DNA from: Rhodoplanes sp963840055
GTDB taxonomy: Bacteria; Pseudomonadota; Alphaproteobacteria; Rhizobiales; Xanthobacteraceae
Assembly: GCA_963840055.1 (NCBI GenBank)
Contig: CAWIXM010000008.1
Location: 1 to 64,000, forward strand
Reading direction: 5' to 3'
Length of the DNA stretch: 64,000 nucleotides
Under the pieces are notes generated by a model. The model made no database searches and was not told the origin of the DNA. It was given only the letters and a program-made list of their open reading frames with translations. The translations under genes were made by a program, and so were the position numbers. Every line of letters starts with the position of its first letter. Positions within the stretch are counted from its first letter, which is position 1. Shown one piece after another: positions 17,280 to 25,829 of the stretch.

Positions 17280-18842
17280 ATGACCACGCCCGTTCAGTCC
17301 GACAAGGACCGCGTCGTCATCTTTGACACCACTTTGCGCGACGGCGAGCAATCGCCCGGCGCGACCATGACCCATGAGGAGAAGCTTAAGGTCGCCGAGG
17401 TGCTGGACGATCTGGGCGTTGACGTCATCGAGGCGGGATTCCCCATCGCCTCGGAGGGCGATTTCCACGCCGTCAACGAGGTCGCCAAGCGCACCAAGCG
17501 CTCGGTCGTGTGCGGGCTCGCGCGCGCCGGGCACAAGGACATCGACCGCGCCGGGGAAGCGATCCGCCCCGCGCAGCGCGGGCGCATCCACACTTTCATC
17601 TCGACGTCGCCGGTCCACATGAAGTGGAAGCTGCAGATGGAGCCGGCGCAGGTCTACGAGATGGTGATCTCGTCGGTGACGCGCGCGCGCAGCTACACCG
17701 ACGACGTCGAGTGGTCATGCGAGGACGGCACCCGCACCGAGCACGATTTCCTCTGCCGCTGCGTCGAGGCCGCGATCAACGCCGGGGCGACGACGATCAA
17801 CATCCCCGACACGGTCGGCTACACCGTTCCGGAAGAATATTTCGCCCTGTTCCAGATGGTGCGCGAGCGCGTGCCGAACTCGGACAAAGCGCGGTTCTCC
17901 GTGCACTGCCACGACGATCTCGGCCTGTCGGTCGCCAACTCGCTCGCCGGCCTGCGCGCCGGCGCGCGGCAGATCGAGTGCACCGTCAACGGCATCGGCG
18001 AGCGCGCCGGCAATACCGCGCTGGAAGAAGTCGTGATGGCGATGAAGGTGCGCAACGACGTGCTGCCGTTCTGGACCGGCGTCGACGCGACCCTGCTTAC
18101 GCGCGCTTCGAAGCTGGTCTCGGCGGTGACCTCGTTCCCGGTCCAGTACAACAAGGCGATCGTCGGCCGCAACGCCTTCGCGCACGAGTCCGGCATCCAC
18201 CAGGACGGCATGCTCAAGCATTGCCAGACCTACGAGATCATGACGCCGGAGAGCGTGGGCGTAAAGCAGACGGCGCTGGTGATGGGCAAGCATTCCGGCC
18301 GCCACGCCTTCGTGCACAAGCTGGAGGAACTGGGCTACCGCCTCGGCGACAATCAGATCGAGGACGCCTTCGTGCGCTTCAAGGCGCTCGCCGACCGCAA
18401 GAAGCATGTCTATGACGAGGACCTCGAAGCCCTGGTCGACGAGGAGATCGCGACCGCGCATGATCGCATCAAGGTGCTGTCGCTCACCGTGATCGCCGGC
18501 ACCATGGGCCCGCAATCGGCGACGCTGACGCTCGACATCGACGGCCGCCACGAGACCACGCAGGCGACCGGCAACGGGCCGGTGGACGCGACCTTCAACG
18601 CGATCAAGAAGCTCGTTCCGCACGAGGCCGTGCTCGAACTCTACCAGGTGCATGCCGTTACCGAAGGCACCGACGCGCAGGCCGAGGTCTCGGTGCGGTT
18701 GTCGGAGAACGACAAGACGGTGACGGCGAAGGGCGCCGATCCCGATACGCTGGTCGCTTCGGCGAAAGCTTATCTCGGCGCGCTCAACAAGCTGATCATC
18801 AAGCGGGCGCGCACCAAGCCCGAGGCGATGGTCGGGCCGTAA
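17280..18842 (+). CDS. leuA: 2-isopropylmalate synthase
   Basis: LeuA condenses acetyl-CoA with 2-oxoisovalerate in the first committed step of leucine synthesis. The 520-residue protein starts at ATG 17280, with AGAAGG about ten bases upstream. The HMGL-like TIM barrel includes the family signatures FDTTLRDGEQSPGATM (about residues 15-30) and HCHDDLGLSVANSLAG with metal-binding His. GIGERAGNTALEEVVM follows. The C-terminal leucine-sensing domain is present (IAGTMGPQSATLTLDIDG), so feedback inhibition is expected. A Leu-rich leader and hairpins precede it. Confidence 0.96.
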   Translation: MTTPVQSDKDRVVIFDTTLRDGEQSPGATMTHEEKLKVAEVLDDLGVDVIEAGFPIASEGDFHAVNEVAKRTKRSVVCGLARAGHKDIDRAGEAIRPAQRGRIHTFISTSPVHMKWKLQMEPAQVYEMVISSVTRARSYTDDVEWSCEDGTRTEHDFLCRCVEAAINAGATTINIPDTVGYTVPEEYFALFQMVRERVPNSDKARFSVHCHDDLGLSVANSLAGLRAGARQIECTVNGIGERAGNTALEEVVMAMKVRNDVLPFWTGVDATLLTRASKLVSAVTSFPVQYNKAIVGRNAFAHESGIHQDGMLKHCQTYEIMTPESVGVKQTALVMGKHSGRHAFVHKLEELGYRLGDNQIEDAFVRFKALADRKKHVYDEDLEALVDEEIATAHDRIKVLSLTVIAGTMGPQSATLTLDIDGRHETTQATGNGPVDATFNAIKKLVPHEAVLELYQVHAVTEGTDAQAEVSVRLSENDKTVTAKGADPDTLVASAKAYLGALNKLIIKRARTKPEAMVGP

Positions 18843-19247
18843 CCAAACGCGAACGACGCTTGCGCCCTAAGCAAACCTAAGGCGGGCGGTCACGTCGGAA
18901 CCAAACGCAAGACGATGCTCGCGAGGGCGCGCGCGAAGCTGACGCGAAGCACAGCGCGAGGGCGCGCGCGCCGTAACGACCTCCATCCTCCCCCGCAAGC
19001 GTAAGCGCAGCGGGGGAGGGGGACCGCCCATCGCAGGCAAGCTTGCGCAGCCTGCGCAGGCTTGGCTGCGTCGGCGGGGGAGGGGATTCATTTACCGCGA
19101 CCGCCGCCTGCCCCCTCCACCATGCTGCGCATGGTTCCCCTCCCCCGTTTCACGGGGGAGGATGAGTTTGGCGAGCCCGCGAAGCCACGACGCGCTGGCG
19201 TTGGCGCCGGGGGGCGGTTTCCTCAGCGCCATCATACGAGCGTCGGA
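18843..19247. other. Intergenic region with palindromic repeats
   Basis: Bases 18987-19019 form a stem (CCTCCCCCGC with GCGGGGGAGG). Bases 19140-19160 form another (CTCCCCCGT with ACGGGGGAG). Between them lie related C-rich and G-rich segments. Such clusters are dispersed, REP-like repeats common in this group. No gene is seen. Confidence 0.6.
18987..19160. repeat. REP-like palindromic repeat cluster
   Basis: Two strong stem-loops with CCTCCCCC/GGGGGAGG arms face each other across about 120 bp. Related sequence occurs again at about 62186-62396, so it is a dispersed repeat. Confidence 0.65.
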
Positions 19248-20795
19248 TTAGGTCGGTAATCCGGCCTTGGCCAGCCCGTCTTTGATCCTGTCGGCGTCAG
19301 CGGGATTACTGAACGGCAGCCGCGATAGATGTTCGGCGAAGCTGTAACGCGGATTCACCTGCTTCAACTCGGTCCAGATGCGTTGGGCCTCGTCGATGTC
19401 GCCGAGGTGGCCAAGCGCGGAAGCCAGCAGGGCCCGCGACAGATCAGTATCCGGTACAAGCCGGATGCGTTCGCGGAAAGAAGCCGCCGCCTCCTCGTGC
19501 TTGTCTGCAACGAGGTAAGCGGAGCCGAGAAAGTGGATGTATTGGTGGGTAAAAGCCGGGTCGAGGCGCATCGCCCGCTCAATAAACGGAATCCCTGCCA
19601 GCGGATTGCCGGAATAGAGCTCGACAAGGCCACGCGTGCCGTAGGCAGGGGCGTAATTTGGGCTGAGCGCCAGCGCAGTCTCTGCCTCTTGCTTTGCTCG
19701 TTCGAGGTTCCTTTTCCAGGTTGCCGCGACGGCGGCTATAAAGTGGGTGTACGGACATGAGGGGCCCTTCTCAATCGCCAGCGTTGCGAAATGCGCCGCG
19801 ACGTCGAGCGCATCAGGTGCGCCGGTCCATTGATTTTGAAAATCGAGGTTATGCGCCATGGCAAGGCCCGCGTACGGCTCGGCGTAATTCGGATCAAGCT
19901 CGATCGCCCGCGTCAGAAGCCCGACGGCCTGATCGAATGTCTCGCGATTTAGTGTCGTCCCACGCAGTAATTCCCGCGCACGCATGAAGAGGTCGTGAGC
20001 CTCAAAGCTGTTAGTCGGGGTTTCGGCGAGGTAGGCTTCCTCACCAGGAGTGAGCTTGACCTTGAGCGCATCGACGATGCGACGGGTGACCTCATCCTGG
20101 ACCTCGAAAATGTCAGTGAGGTCGCGATCGTAGCGCTCTGCCCAGAGATGTGCGCCATGGGTTCCGTCGATCAGCTGCGCGGTGATGCGGACTCGGTTGC
20201 CGGCCTTGCGAACGCTGCCCTCGACAGCGAACTTGACGCCGAGCTCTCGGCAAATGTTGGACACACTGAACGCTTTGCCCTTGTAGACGAAGGTAGAAGT
20301 ACGCGCGATAACGAAGAGACCGGATACTTTGCTCAGATCCGTGATGATATCTTCGGTGATCCCGTCGCTGAAATAGTCCTGCTCCGAGTCTTCGCTCATG
20401 TTTTTAAACGGCAGCACCGCGATCGACGGACGGTCGAACAACCGCGATGCAGGCCCGGCGTGAACAACGCTTTCCGGCGCTTCTCCATCCACAAGCGCAG
20501 CGGATTGCTGATCCGTCGTGGTTGCCGAGCCCCCGCCGCCGGCTGGAACGAGCCGCCGCACGGCACGCTGTTGCAGCAGCACGCTGCACACGACGATTGC
20601 AGTCCCAAGGGCAACGAGAACGAGCCGCAGGTCGATGCCCGACGACAATTTGGTCTCAAGCGCCGGAAAAAGGCGGAACAGCCGGGCCGCCCATTCCTGC
20701 GGCGTAAAGCCGGTGGCGGCAATAATGATTCCGGTCACGATCCACCCGGAGACTGGCCCGCGCATCTTGCTGAAAAGCTGCCTCGTTCGATCCAT
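19248..20795 (-). CDS. Membrane-anchored TolB/FlgO-like and TPR protein
   Basis: A 515-residue protein. The N-terminus has one or two hydrophobic segments (about residues 17-30 and 58-76). The TolB/FlgO-like domain found in adenylate-cyclase-type proteins follows, with PSIAVLPFKNMSEDSEQDYF and GVKFAVEGSVRKAGNRVRIT (about 120-245). From about residue 265 to the end come TPR-like helical repeats (AIELDPNYAEPYAGLA, LALSPNYAPAYGTRGL). The catalytic cyclase domain that often precedes this pair is absent. The role is unknown; protein-protein interaction at the inner membrane is likely. Confidence 0.8.
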   Translation of the reverse strand: MDRTRQLFSKMRGPVSGWIVTGIIIAATGFTPQEWAARLFRLFPALETKLSSGIDLRLVLVALGTAIVVCSVLLQQRAVRRLVPAGGGGSATTTDQQSAALVDGEAPESVVHAGPASRLFDRPSIAVLPFKNMSEDSEQDYFSDGITEDIITDLSKVSGLFVIARTSTFVYKGKAFSVSNICRELGVKFAVEGSVRKAGNRVRITAQLIDGTHGAHLWAERYDRDLTDIFEVQDEVTRRIVDALKVKLTPGEEAYLAETPTNSFEAHDLFMRARELLRGTTLNRETFDQAVGLLTRAIELDPNYAEPYAGLAMAHNLDFQNQWTGAPDALDVAAHFATLAIEKGPSCPYTHFIAAVAATWKRNLERAKQEAETALALSPNYAPAYGTRGLVELYSGNPLAGIPFIERAMRLDPAFTHQYIHFLGSAYLVADKHEEAAASFRERIRLVPDTDLSRALLASALGHLGDIDEAQRIWTELKQVNPRYSFAEHLSRLPFSNPADADRIKDGLAKAGLPT

Positions 20796-20932
20796 GAAAT
20801 CGTAGGCTCCTTAGCGGACCACCGTGGGGCGGTGTCATCCGGCCCTACATTTAATGCGTGTCGCCAATTTTTGGAGCCGTATCTCTCCCTACCGGGGAGA
20901 GATGAAACCGGGCCGGCGTCCGTCTCTGCTAA

Positions 20933-21033
20933 AGCGAATTCCGTTCCGGTTGATTTAGAATTCGCTCTGGTTTTCCTTGGGTAGCCGCATTTTCTGCGGC
21001 GAACCGGTTCCCACTTCGCCGGAAAATGCTCTA
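20933..21033 (-). repeat. Dispersed inverted repeat, copy 1
   Basis: On the minus strand this reads AGAGCATTTTCCGGCGAAGT, continuing through ACCGGTTCGCCGCAGAAAAT and ending in two facing GAATTC-containing arms. It is about 85-90% identical, in opposite orientation, to 40226-40330. It overlaps the stop codon of the neighbouring broken acetyltransferase gene. Confidence 0.8.
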
Positions 21034-21515
21034 AAGCTCGCGATACATCACCAGCGCGTCGACATAGCCCTGCGTCGGGTGGAGGAACGCGCTCGGCAGG
21101 CGGCCGACGATGGAAAAGCCCATCGCCTGCCACAGCCGCACCGCGCGCTCGTTGGTTGCGATCACGAAATTGAACTGCATGGCGCGGAAGCCGCGGTCCT
21201 TGGCGCGCGACAAGCGAGTGCGCGCACATCGCCCGCGCCACGCCGCGGCCGGTCGCGCCCGCCGGCGACCACATAGCCGCAATTGGCGACGTGCGCGCCG
21301 CCGCCCGCATTGTTGGCGCGCAGATAATACGTGCCGACGATGGCGTCGGTCTCGATCGCCACGAACGCTTCGTGATGCGGCGCAAGCCAATAGGCAAGCG
21401 CTTCGCTCCGGCCCATGTCGCGCGGCAATGGATAAGTCTCGCCGGCGCGGATCACCGGTTCGAGAATGCGCCAGATCGGCTCTGCGTCCTCAGAATTTGC
21501 CGGACGAATGATCAT
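21031..21515 (-). pseudogene. GNAT-family N-acetyltransferase, two frameshifts
   Basis: The start MIIRPANSEDAEPIWRILEP and the middle YYLRANNAGGGAHVANCGYV are in one frame. An extra base near 21265 moves the frame to GRGVARAMCAHSL (acetyl-CoA-binding region). Another near 21222 moves it to RAMQFNFVIATNERAVRLWQ and QGYVDALVMYREL. Joined, the protein would be about 160 residues, a normal GNAT size. The frameshifts fall exactly in the cofactor loop. The stop codon lies in a dispersed repeat. Sequence error remains possible. Confidence 0.75.
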
Positions 21516-21640
21516 AAAGCTTCATCATCCACCCTTGCTCCGACGCGCGGGAGATGACGCGGCGCCTGCGATGAGCGCTGCCGCCTCCTGCGAAACTTCG
21601 GCCCGGGCAGCACGTACGCAGCACCGCCGAACGAGACCGC

Positions 21641-21916
21641 TCAGGAGTTGGCCGCCAGCGCGGTCACGCCGTTGGGAATCTCGACCTCGATTTCGAGCGT
21701 GGAGACGGCGGCGCCGCGGTCCATCTTGACCTGCACCTTGTCCGCATCGAGCTCGACATGGCGCGAGATCGCGGCAAGGATTTCTTCCTTGAGCGCGGCA
21801 ATCAGGTCGGAGCGGCCGAGCGGGGACCGCTCGTGCGCGAGCAGGATCTGCAAGCGCTCGCGCGCAACCGGCGCGGTGGAATTGCTTCGCTTGAAAAACG
21901 CGGACCAGTTGATCAT
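21641..21916 (-). CDS. minE: Cell division topological specificity factor MinE
   Basis: A 91-residue MinE. The N-terminal anti-MinCD region contains APVARERLQILLAHER, and the C-terminal dimerisation domain includes KEEILAAISRHVELDADKVQ. It stimulates MinD ATPase and drives the pole-to-pole oscillation that confines FtsZ assembly to midcell. It overlaps minD by ATGA and is the last gene of minC-minD-minE. Confidence 0.95.
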   Translation of the reverse strand: MINWSAFFKRSNSTAPVARERLQILLAHERSPLGRSDLIAALKEEILAAISRHVELDADKVQVKMDRGAAVSTLEIEVEIPNGVTALAANS

Positions 21917-22728
21917 GCAGCTCTCCGTCCGAACAGCTTGTTGAACAGCCCGCGCTTTCCGCTCGGGACGGTGACGTTCAATTCCTCGCCCATGAGCCGC
22001 CGAGCCGCTTCGAGATAGGCACGGGCGGCGGCGCTCCCCGGATTGTTGAGGACGACCGGCGTGCCGAGATTGGAGGAGCGCAGCACCTCTTCGCTCTCCG
22101 GAATGATGCCCAACAGCGGCAGGGAGAGAATTTCCAACACATCGCTGATATTGAGCATCTCCCCGCGCGCGGCGCGGGCCGGATCGAAGCGCGCAATCAG
22201 GATGTGCTTATCGATTTTTTCTCCCTTCTCCGCCTTTTCGGTCTTGGCGTCGAGGATGCCAATGATGCGGTCGGAATCGCGCACCGAAGAGACTTCCGGA
22301 TTGGTGACGATCACGGCAACGTCGGCGTGGCGCATGGCAAGCGTCGCGCCGCGTTCGATGCCGGCCGGACTGTCGCACAGGATCCAGTCGAACCGCGAGC
22401 GCAACTCGCCGATCACCCGCGCGACCCCCTCGTCGGTGAGGGCGTCCTTGTCGCGCGTCTGCGAGGCGGGCAGCAGATGCAGGGTCTCGAGCCGCTTGTC
22501 GCGGATGAGCGCCTGCTGCAGCTTGGCCACGCCCTGAACGACATTGATGAAGTCGAATACCACCCGGCGCTCGGCGCCGAGCACGAGGTCGAGGTTGCGC
22601 AGACCCACGTCGAAGTCCACGACCACGACGTTCTGTCCGGACTGCGCTAGCGCCGTCCCGAGCCCGGCGGTGGTCGTGGTCTTGCCAACCCCGCCCTTGC
22701 CGGATGTCACGACTACCACTTTCGCCAT
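21913..22728 (-). CDS. minD: Septum site-determining ATPase MinD
   Basis: A 271-residue ParA/MinD-family ATPase. The deviant Walker A motif SGKGGVGKTTT carries K11 and K16; later motifs include VDFDVGLRNLDLVLG and DSPAGIERGA. The C-terminus ends in a basic amphipathic stretch (KRGLFNKLFGRR), the membrane-targeting sequence. ATP-bound MinD recruits MinC to the membrane, and MinE releases it. It sits 21 bp after minC and overlaps minE. Confidence 0.97.
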   Translation of the reverse strand: MAKVVVVTSGKGGVGKTTTTAGLGTALAQSGQNVVVVDFDVGLRNLDLVLGAERRVVFDFINVVQGVAKLQQALIRDKRLETLHLLPASQTRDKDALTDEGVARVIGELRSRFDWILCDSPAGIERGATLAMRHADVAVIVTNPEVSSVRDSDRIIGILDAKTEKAEKGEKIDKHILIARFDPARAARGEMLNISDVLEILSLPLLGIIPESEEVLRSSNLGTPVVLNNPGSAAARAYLEAARRLMGEELNVTVPSGKRGLFNKLFGRRAA

Positions 22729-22749
22729 GTTCGTTCCTTCTCTGCTGCT

Positions 22750-23460
22750 CTAGTCGAGGGCTGCAATCAGCATCGCGTTTCCATCGAGCCACGCCTGCAC
22801 CGGCCGGTCGCGCAGGCCGTTCTCGAGATCATCCACCGTCCGGTAATAGCCGGCGATAGCCAGGAGCTCGGCCTCCAGCTTCCGGCAAAAAATGCGGGCC
22901 TTGGTATTGCCGGTTGCGCCGGCCAGGGCGCGTCCGCGCAGCACCCCGTAGATGTGGATAGAGCCGCTGGCCACCACTTCGGCGCCCCATGCGACCGAAC
23001 CGACTACGACGACGTCCCCCGCCGAATTGTAGACGGTCTGGCCCGACCGCACCGGCGTATCCACCAGGAGCGACCCCTGCTGCTCGGCAGGTTTCTGCGC
23101 CGGTTTGTCTTGTGCTTCCTGGGCTACGCGCGCCAGTTCCCCGCCCGAAGCGGGACGGCCGCTCACAAGGACCGGCGGCAGTCCGGGGCCGAGGTTGGCG
23201 GCATCCGCGCCCTCGATCCCCATGATGCGAATGTCACGCGTCTCGAGTTCCTGGATCAGAAGCGCGACGGCGGACTGGCTCAGCGCCGTATTCCCGAGAT
23301 CGAGCACCGCCGGCCGGCCGGCGAAAAAGCCGGAGGATCGATCGATCGCCGCGTCGAGGTCGGCCAGCCAATCGGCGATCGGCGGCTCAGGCGCGAGCGA
23401 AAATGCTAGATAGGATCGTCCGCGGAAACGAACGGGACGCGGGCGAGTTTCGCTTTGCAC
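22750..23460 (-). CDS. minC: Septum formation inhibitor MinC
   Basis: MinC is recruited by MinD and blocks FtsZ polymerisation away from midcell. I chose GTG 23460 (236 residues) because AAGGA precedes it and the protein then begins at VQSETRPRPVRFRGRSYLAF, the start of the MinC N-domain. The longer open frame adds an unrelated 50 residues. The C-terminal beta-helix domain (about 130-236) is clear, with SGQTVYNSAGDVVVVGSVAW and GSIHIYGVLRGRALAGATGN. It is the first gene of minCDE. Confidence 0.93.
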   Translation of the reverse strand: MQSETRPRPVRFRGRSYLAFSLAPEPPIADWLADLDAAIDRSSGFFAGRPAVLDLGNTALSQSAVALLIQELETRDIRIMGIEGADAANLGPGLPPVLVSGRPASGGELARVAQEAQDKPAQKPAEQQGSLLVDTPVRSGQTVYNSAGDVVVVGSVAWGAEVVASGSIHIYGVLRGRALAGATGNTKARIFCRKLEAELLAIAGYYRTVDDLENGLRDRPVQAWLDGNAMLIAALD

Positions 23461-23582
23461 GGCGTTCCTTGCTACTCCCAGCTCCGGATAGGGGTTGCGC
23501 AAACCAGTCCTTCTCGGCACAGCGCTCAGGCCACGCCGATACCAGTACGAGCACCGCCACGCTGGCGGCGAAGGAGCCGGGT

Positions 23583-23640
23583 GATTCGCCCCGCGTGAAT
23601 CACAACGAATCACAACGGATCATGCTGGTAGGATTGATTC
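23583..23640. promoter_or_regulatory. Cluster of four GANTC (CcrM-type) sites upstream of minC
   Basis: GANTC occurs at 23583-23587, 23597-23601, 23607-23611 and 23636-23640, including a tandem GAATCACAAC repeat (23597-23616). CcrM methylates GANTC in alphaproteobacteria and can tie transcription to replication. The cluster lies 123-180 bp upstream of the minC start. A regulatory role is inferred. Confidence 0.4.
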
Positions 23641-23860
23641 GCGTAAAGGATATTGGTGCTGATCATTCACGCCGCGCTGTTCACGCCACGAAAAAGGCGG
23701 CTTTCAGCCCGGTGAGCGTACGAATATGATTTTCGGGAAGAAGAGGCGGTCAGGGAGAGGCGGCCTGGCGCGAAGGCGATCGTCCTTATCGGTGCCCTGC
23801 GCTCTTTCGCGATCGGGTGCGTGGCGCAGCCTTCGCGGGCGCGCCAGTTGTCGGTCGAAA

Positions 23861-23887
23861 GAAAAAGGCCGCCGGTACGGCGGCCTT
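23861..23887 (-). terminator. Intrinsic terminator downstream of sciP
   Basis: On the minus strand AAGGCCGCCG pairs perfectly with CGGCGGCCTT across a three-base loop, and the second arm runs into TTTTTCTTT. It lies about 170 bp after the sciP stop in the right orientation. Confidence 0.75.
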
Positions 23888-24055
23888 GCGCCAACTCGAT
23901 CCGAAGACCGGCGGCAGCGTCGAACAGATTGGGGGGCTGGGGGGTAACCTGTCCGACTTAAGTCAATGCGGGTCGGACCGTTTAGTTCCACGGAAATGAC
24001 GAAAATCGGGGCTGTGGAAAACGCCCCAACTGCCTTGAGCCAGCGGGTGATCGCC

Positions 24056-24331
24056 TCACTGCCGGTACTGCTGTAGGCGAGTAGTCCGCAACCCGGCCAA
24101 GCCGTGGCGCTCAATCGAGTACTGCCAGGCGAGAAATTCCTCAACCGTCAGGGTATAGCGGTTGCAGGCCTCTTCGAGCGACAGCAGTCCTCCGCGAACC
24201 GCCGCGACGACCTCGGCTTTTCGGCGGATGACCCAGCGCTTGGTTCCCGGAGCCGGCAAATCAGCGATGGTAAGGGGGCTTCCGTCCGGCCCGATGACGT
24301 ACTTTACCCGTGGCCGATGGGGCTCTGTCAT
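24056..24331 (-). CDS. sciP: CtrA inhibitor SciP (DUF1153)
   Basis: A 91-residue helix-turn-helix protein. The start MTEPHRPRVKYVIGPDGSPL and the segments LPAPGTKRWVIRRKAEVVAA and LLSLEEACNRYTLTVEEFLA match SciP, which binds CtrA and blocks activation of CtrA target promoters in swarmer cells. ATG 24331 is chosen over an in-frame start 14 codons upstream because it gives the conserved N-terminus. A CtrA-like site lies upstream and a terminator downstream, so it is probably monocistronic. Confidence 0.93.
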   Translation of the reverse strand: MTEPHRPRVKYVIGPDGSPLTIADLPAPGTKRWVIRRKAEVVAAVRGGLLSLEEACNRYTLTVEEFLAWQYSIERHGLAGLRTTRLQQYRQ

Positions 24332-24386
24332 GGACGAACTCACGCGACAATACGAACGAACACGCGCAGACAATACGCTCTGCCGC

Positions 24387-24401
24387 TTAAGATTTGCCTA
24401 A
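24387..24401 (-). promoter_or_regulatory. Candidate CtrA-binding site upstream of sciP
   Basis: On the minus strand TTAG-N7-TTAA occurs 56-70 bp upstream of the sciP start, one base off the CtrA consensus TTAA-N7-TTAA. CtrA control of sciP is established in Caulobacter. The same here is an inference. Confidence 0.35.
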
Positions 24402-24604
24402 GCATTCGTGAAAAAAGGGGAAACATTTCAGAGCCATCGCCCTGGATCGCGGTGTTTGGCTCCAGGGCGAGACCCCGAGGGGGACGCGGGAACGCTGGCG
24501 AGCCTGCATCCGCGCACCTATAGTATGTAGGAACAATAAATACGGCAGCACCGCCTGCGGGAGCAGGGCGGGAGGTAAGGAGCGCGGCGCGCGCCGCGGC
24601 GGCC

Positions 24605-25801
24605 ATGCGCAACAGTCTGGATGTCGAAAGCCGGCCGCAGGACACCCGCGTGGTCGTCGCCATGTCGGGCGGGGTCGACTCCTCGGTCACCGCGGCTTTG
24701 CTCAAGGCGGAAGGCTATGACGTGGTCGGCGTGACGCTTCAGCTTTATGACCACGGCGCGGCAACCCATCGGCCGGGTGCGTGCTGCGCCGGGCAGGACA
24801 TCCACGACGCCCGGATGGTAGCCGCGAAAATTGGCATCCCCCATTACGTGCTCGACTATGAGAGCCGCTTCAAGCAGGAGGTGATCGACCGCTTCGCCGA
24901 AAGCTATATCTGTGGCGAAACGCCTGTCCCCTGCGTCGATTGCAATCAGGCGATCAAGTTTCGCGACCTCCTCGTCACCGCGCGCGAACTGGGTGCGACG
25001 GTCTTGGCGACCGGCCACTATGTCGCCTCGCGCGGCCGCCCCGACGGAACGCGCGCGCTTTACCGCGCCCGCGAGGACGACCGCGACCAAAGCTATTTCC
25101 TGTTCGCCACCACCCGCGAGCAGCTCGAATTCCTGCGGTTCCCGCTGGGCGACCGCACCAAGGCGGAGACGCGCGAGCTTGCCCGCCGCTTCGATCTGCC
25201 GGTCGCCGAGAAGGCTGACAGTCAGGACATCTGCTTCGTTCCCAGTGGGCGCTACACCGACGTCATCGAGCGGCTCATGCCGGGAGCGGCTGAGCCCGGC
25301 GAGATCGTGGATCTGCGCGGGCGTGTGCTCGGCCAGCACAATGGCATCATCCGCTTCACCGTCGGCCAGCGCCGGGGATTGGGAATTGCCGCCGGAGAGC
25401 CGCTTTACGTGGTTCGGCTCGATGCAGGGCAGCGCCGCGTGGTGGTCGGACCGCGCGAGGCATTGCGTACGACCCGCATGCAGCTGCGTGGGGTGAACTG
25501 GATCGGCGACGGCACGCTTGCCGAGGCGCTTGCCGCCGATCGGTTCGAAGTCTTCGTCAAGGTGCGCTCGACGCGGCGTCCGCAGCCCGCTCTGCTGGCG
25601 CGCGCGGGCGCCGATGTGGAGGTCGAACTGCTGGTCGGGGAGGAAGGGGTGGCCCCAGGCCAGGCCTGCGTCTTTTATGACGCGCCGGCCGGACAAGCGC
25701 GCGTGCTCGGCGGCGGCGTCATCAAGAGCGTGACCTCGGCGGTCGATCCGATCGATGCCCGTCACCCGCAGCATCAGGCTGCCGCCGCGGCCCCCGGCTG
25801 A
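24605..25801 (+). CDS. mnmA: tRNA-specific 2-thiouridylase
   Basis: MnmA makes s2U34 in Glu, Gln and Lys tRNAs using sulfur relayed from cysteine desulfurase. The 398-residue protein has the PP-loop SGGVDSS at residues 21-27. The catalytic cysteines are C114 (VPCVDCNQAIKF) and C211 (SQDICFV), and ATGHYVASRG, TVGQRRGLGI and the C-terminal beta-barrel are present. The alphaproteobacterial insert with Cys-Cys (GACCAGQDIHDAR) is also there. The start is ATG 24605; no strong ribosome site is visible. Confidence 0.96.
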   Translation: MRNSLDVESRPQDTRVVVAMSGGVDSSVTAALLKAEGYDVVGVTLQLYDHGAATHRPGACCAGQDIHDARMVAAKIGIPHYVLDYESRFKQEVIDRFAESYICGETPVPCVDCNQAIKFRDLLVTARELGATVLATGHYVASRGRPDGTRALYRAREDDRDQSYFLFATTREQLEFLRFPLGDRTKAETRELARRFDLPVAEKADSQDICFVPSGRYTDVIERLMPGAAEPGEIVDLRGRVLGQHNGIIRFTVGQRRGLGIAAGEPLYVVRLDAGQRRVVVGPREALRTTRMQLRGVNWIGDGTLAEALAADRFEVFVKVRSTRRPQPALLARAGADVEVELLVGEEGVAPGQACVFYDAPAGQARVLGGGVIKSVTSAVDPIDARHPQHQAAAAAPG

Positions 25802-25829
25802 GCGTTCGCGGTCCGAGGGGGGCACAGGG

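Larger units (their letters stand above)
23461..24055. other. Region between minC and sciP
   Basis: No gene is seen. It holds the presumed minC promoter region with a cluster of GANTC sites (23583-23640) and a terminator for sciP (23861-23887). Confidence 0.5.

Noticed and set aside
24518..25825. A 435-codon frame antisense to mnmA
   Set aside because: It is complementary to a full set of MnmA motifs, Arg/His/Asp-rich as GC-rich shadows are, and has no domain.
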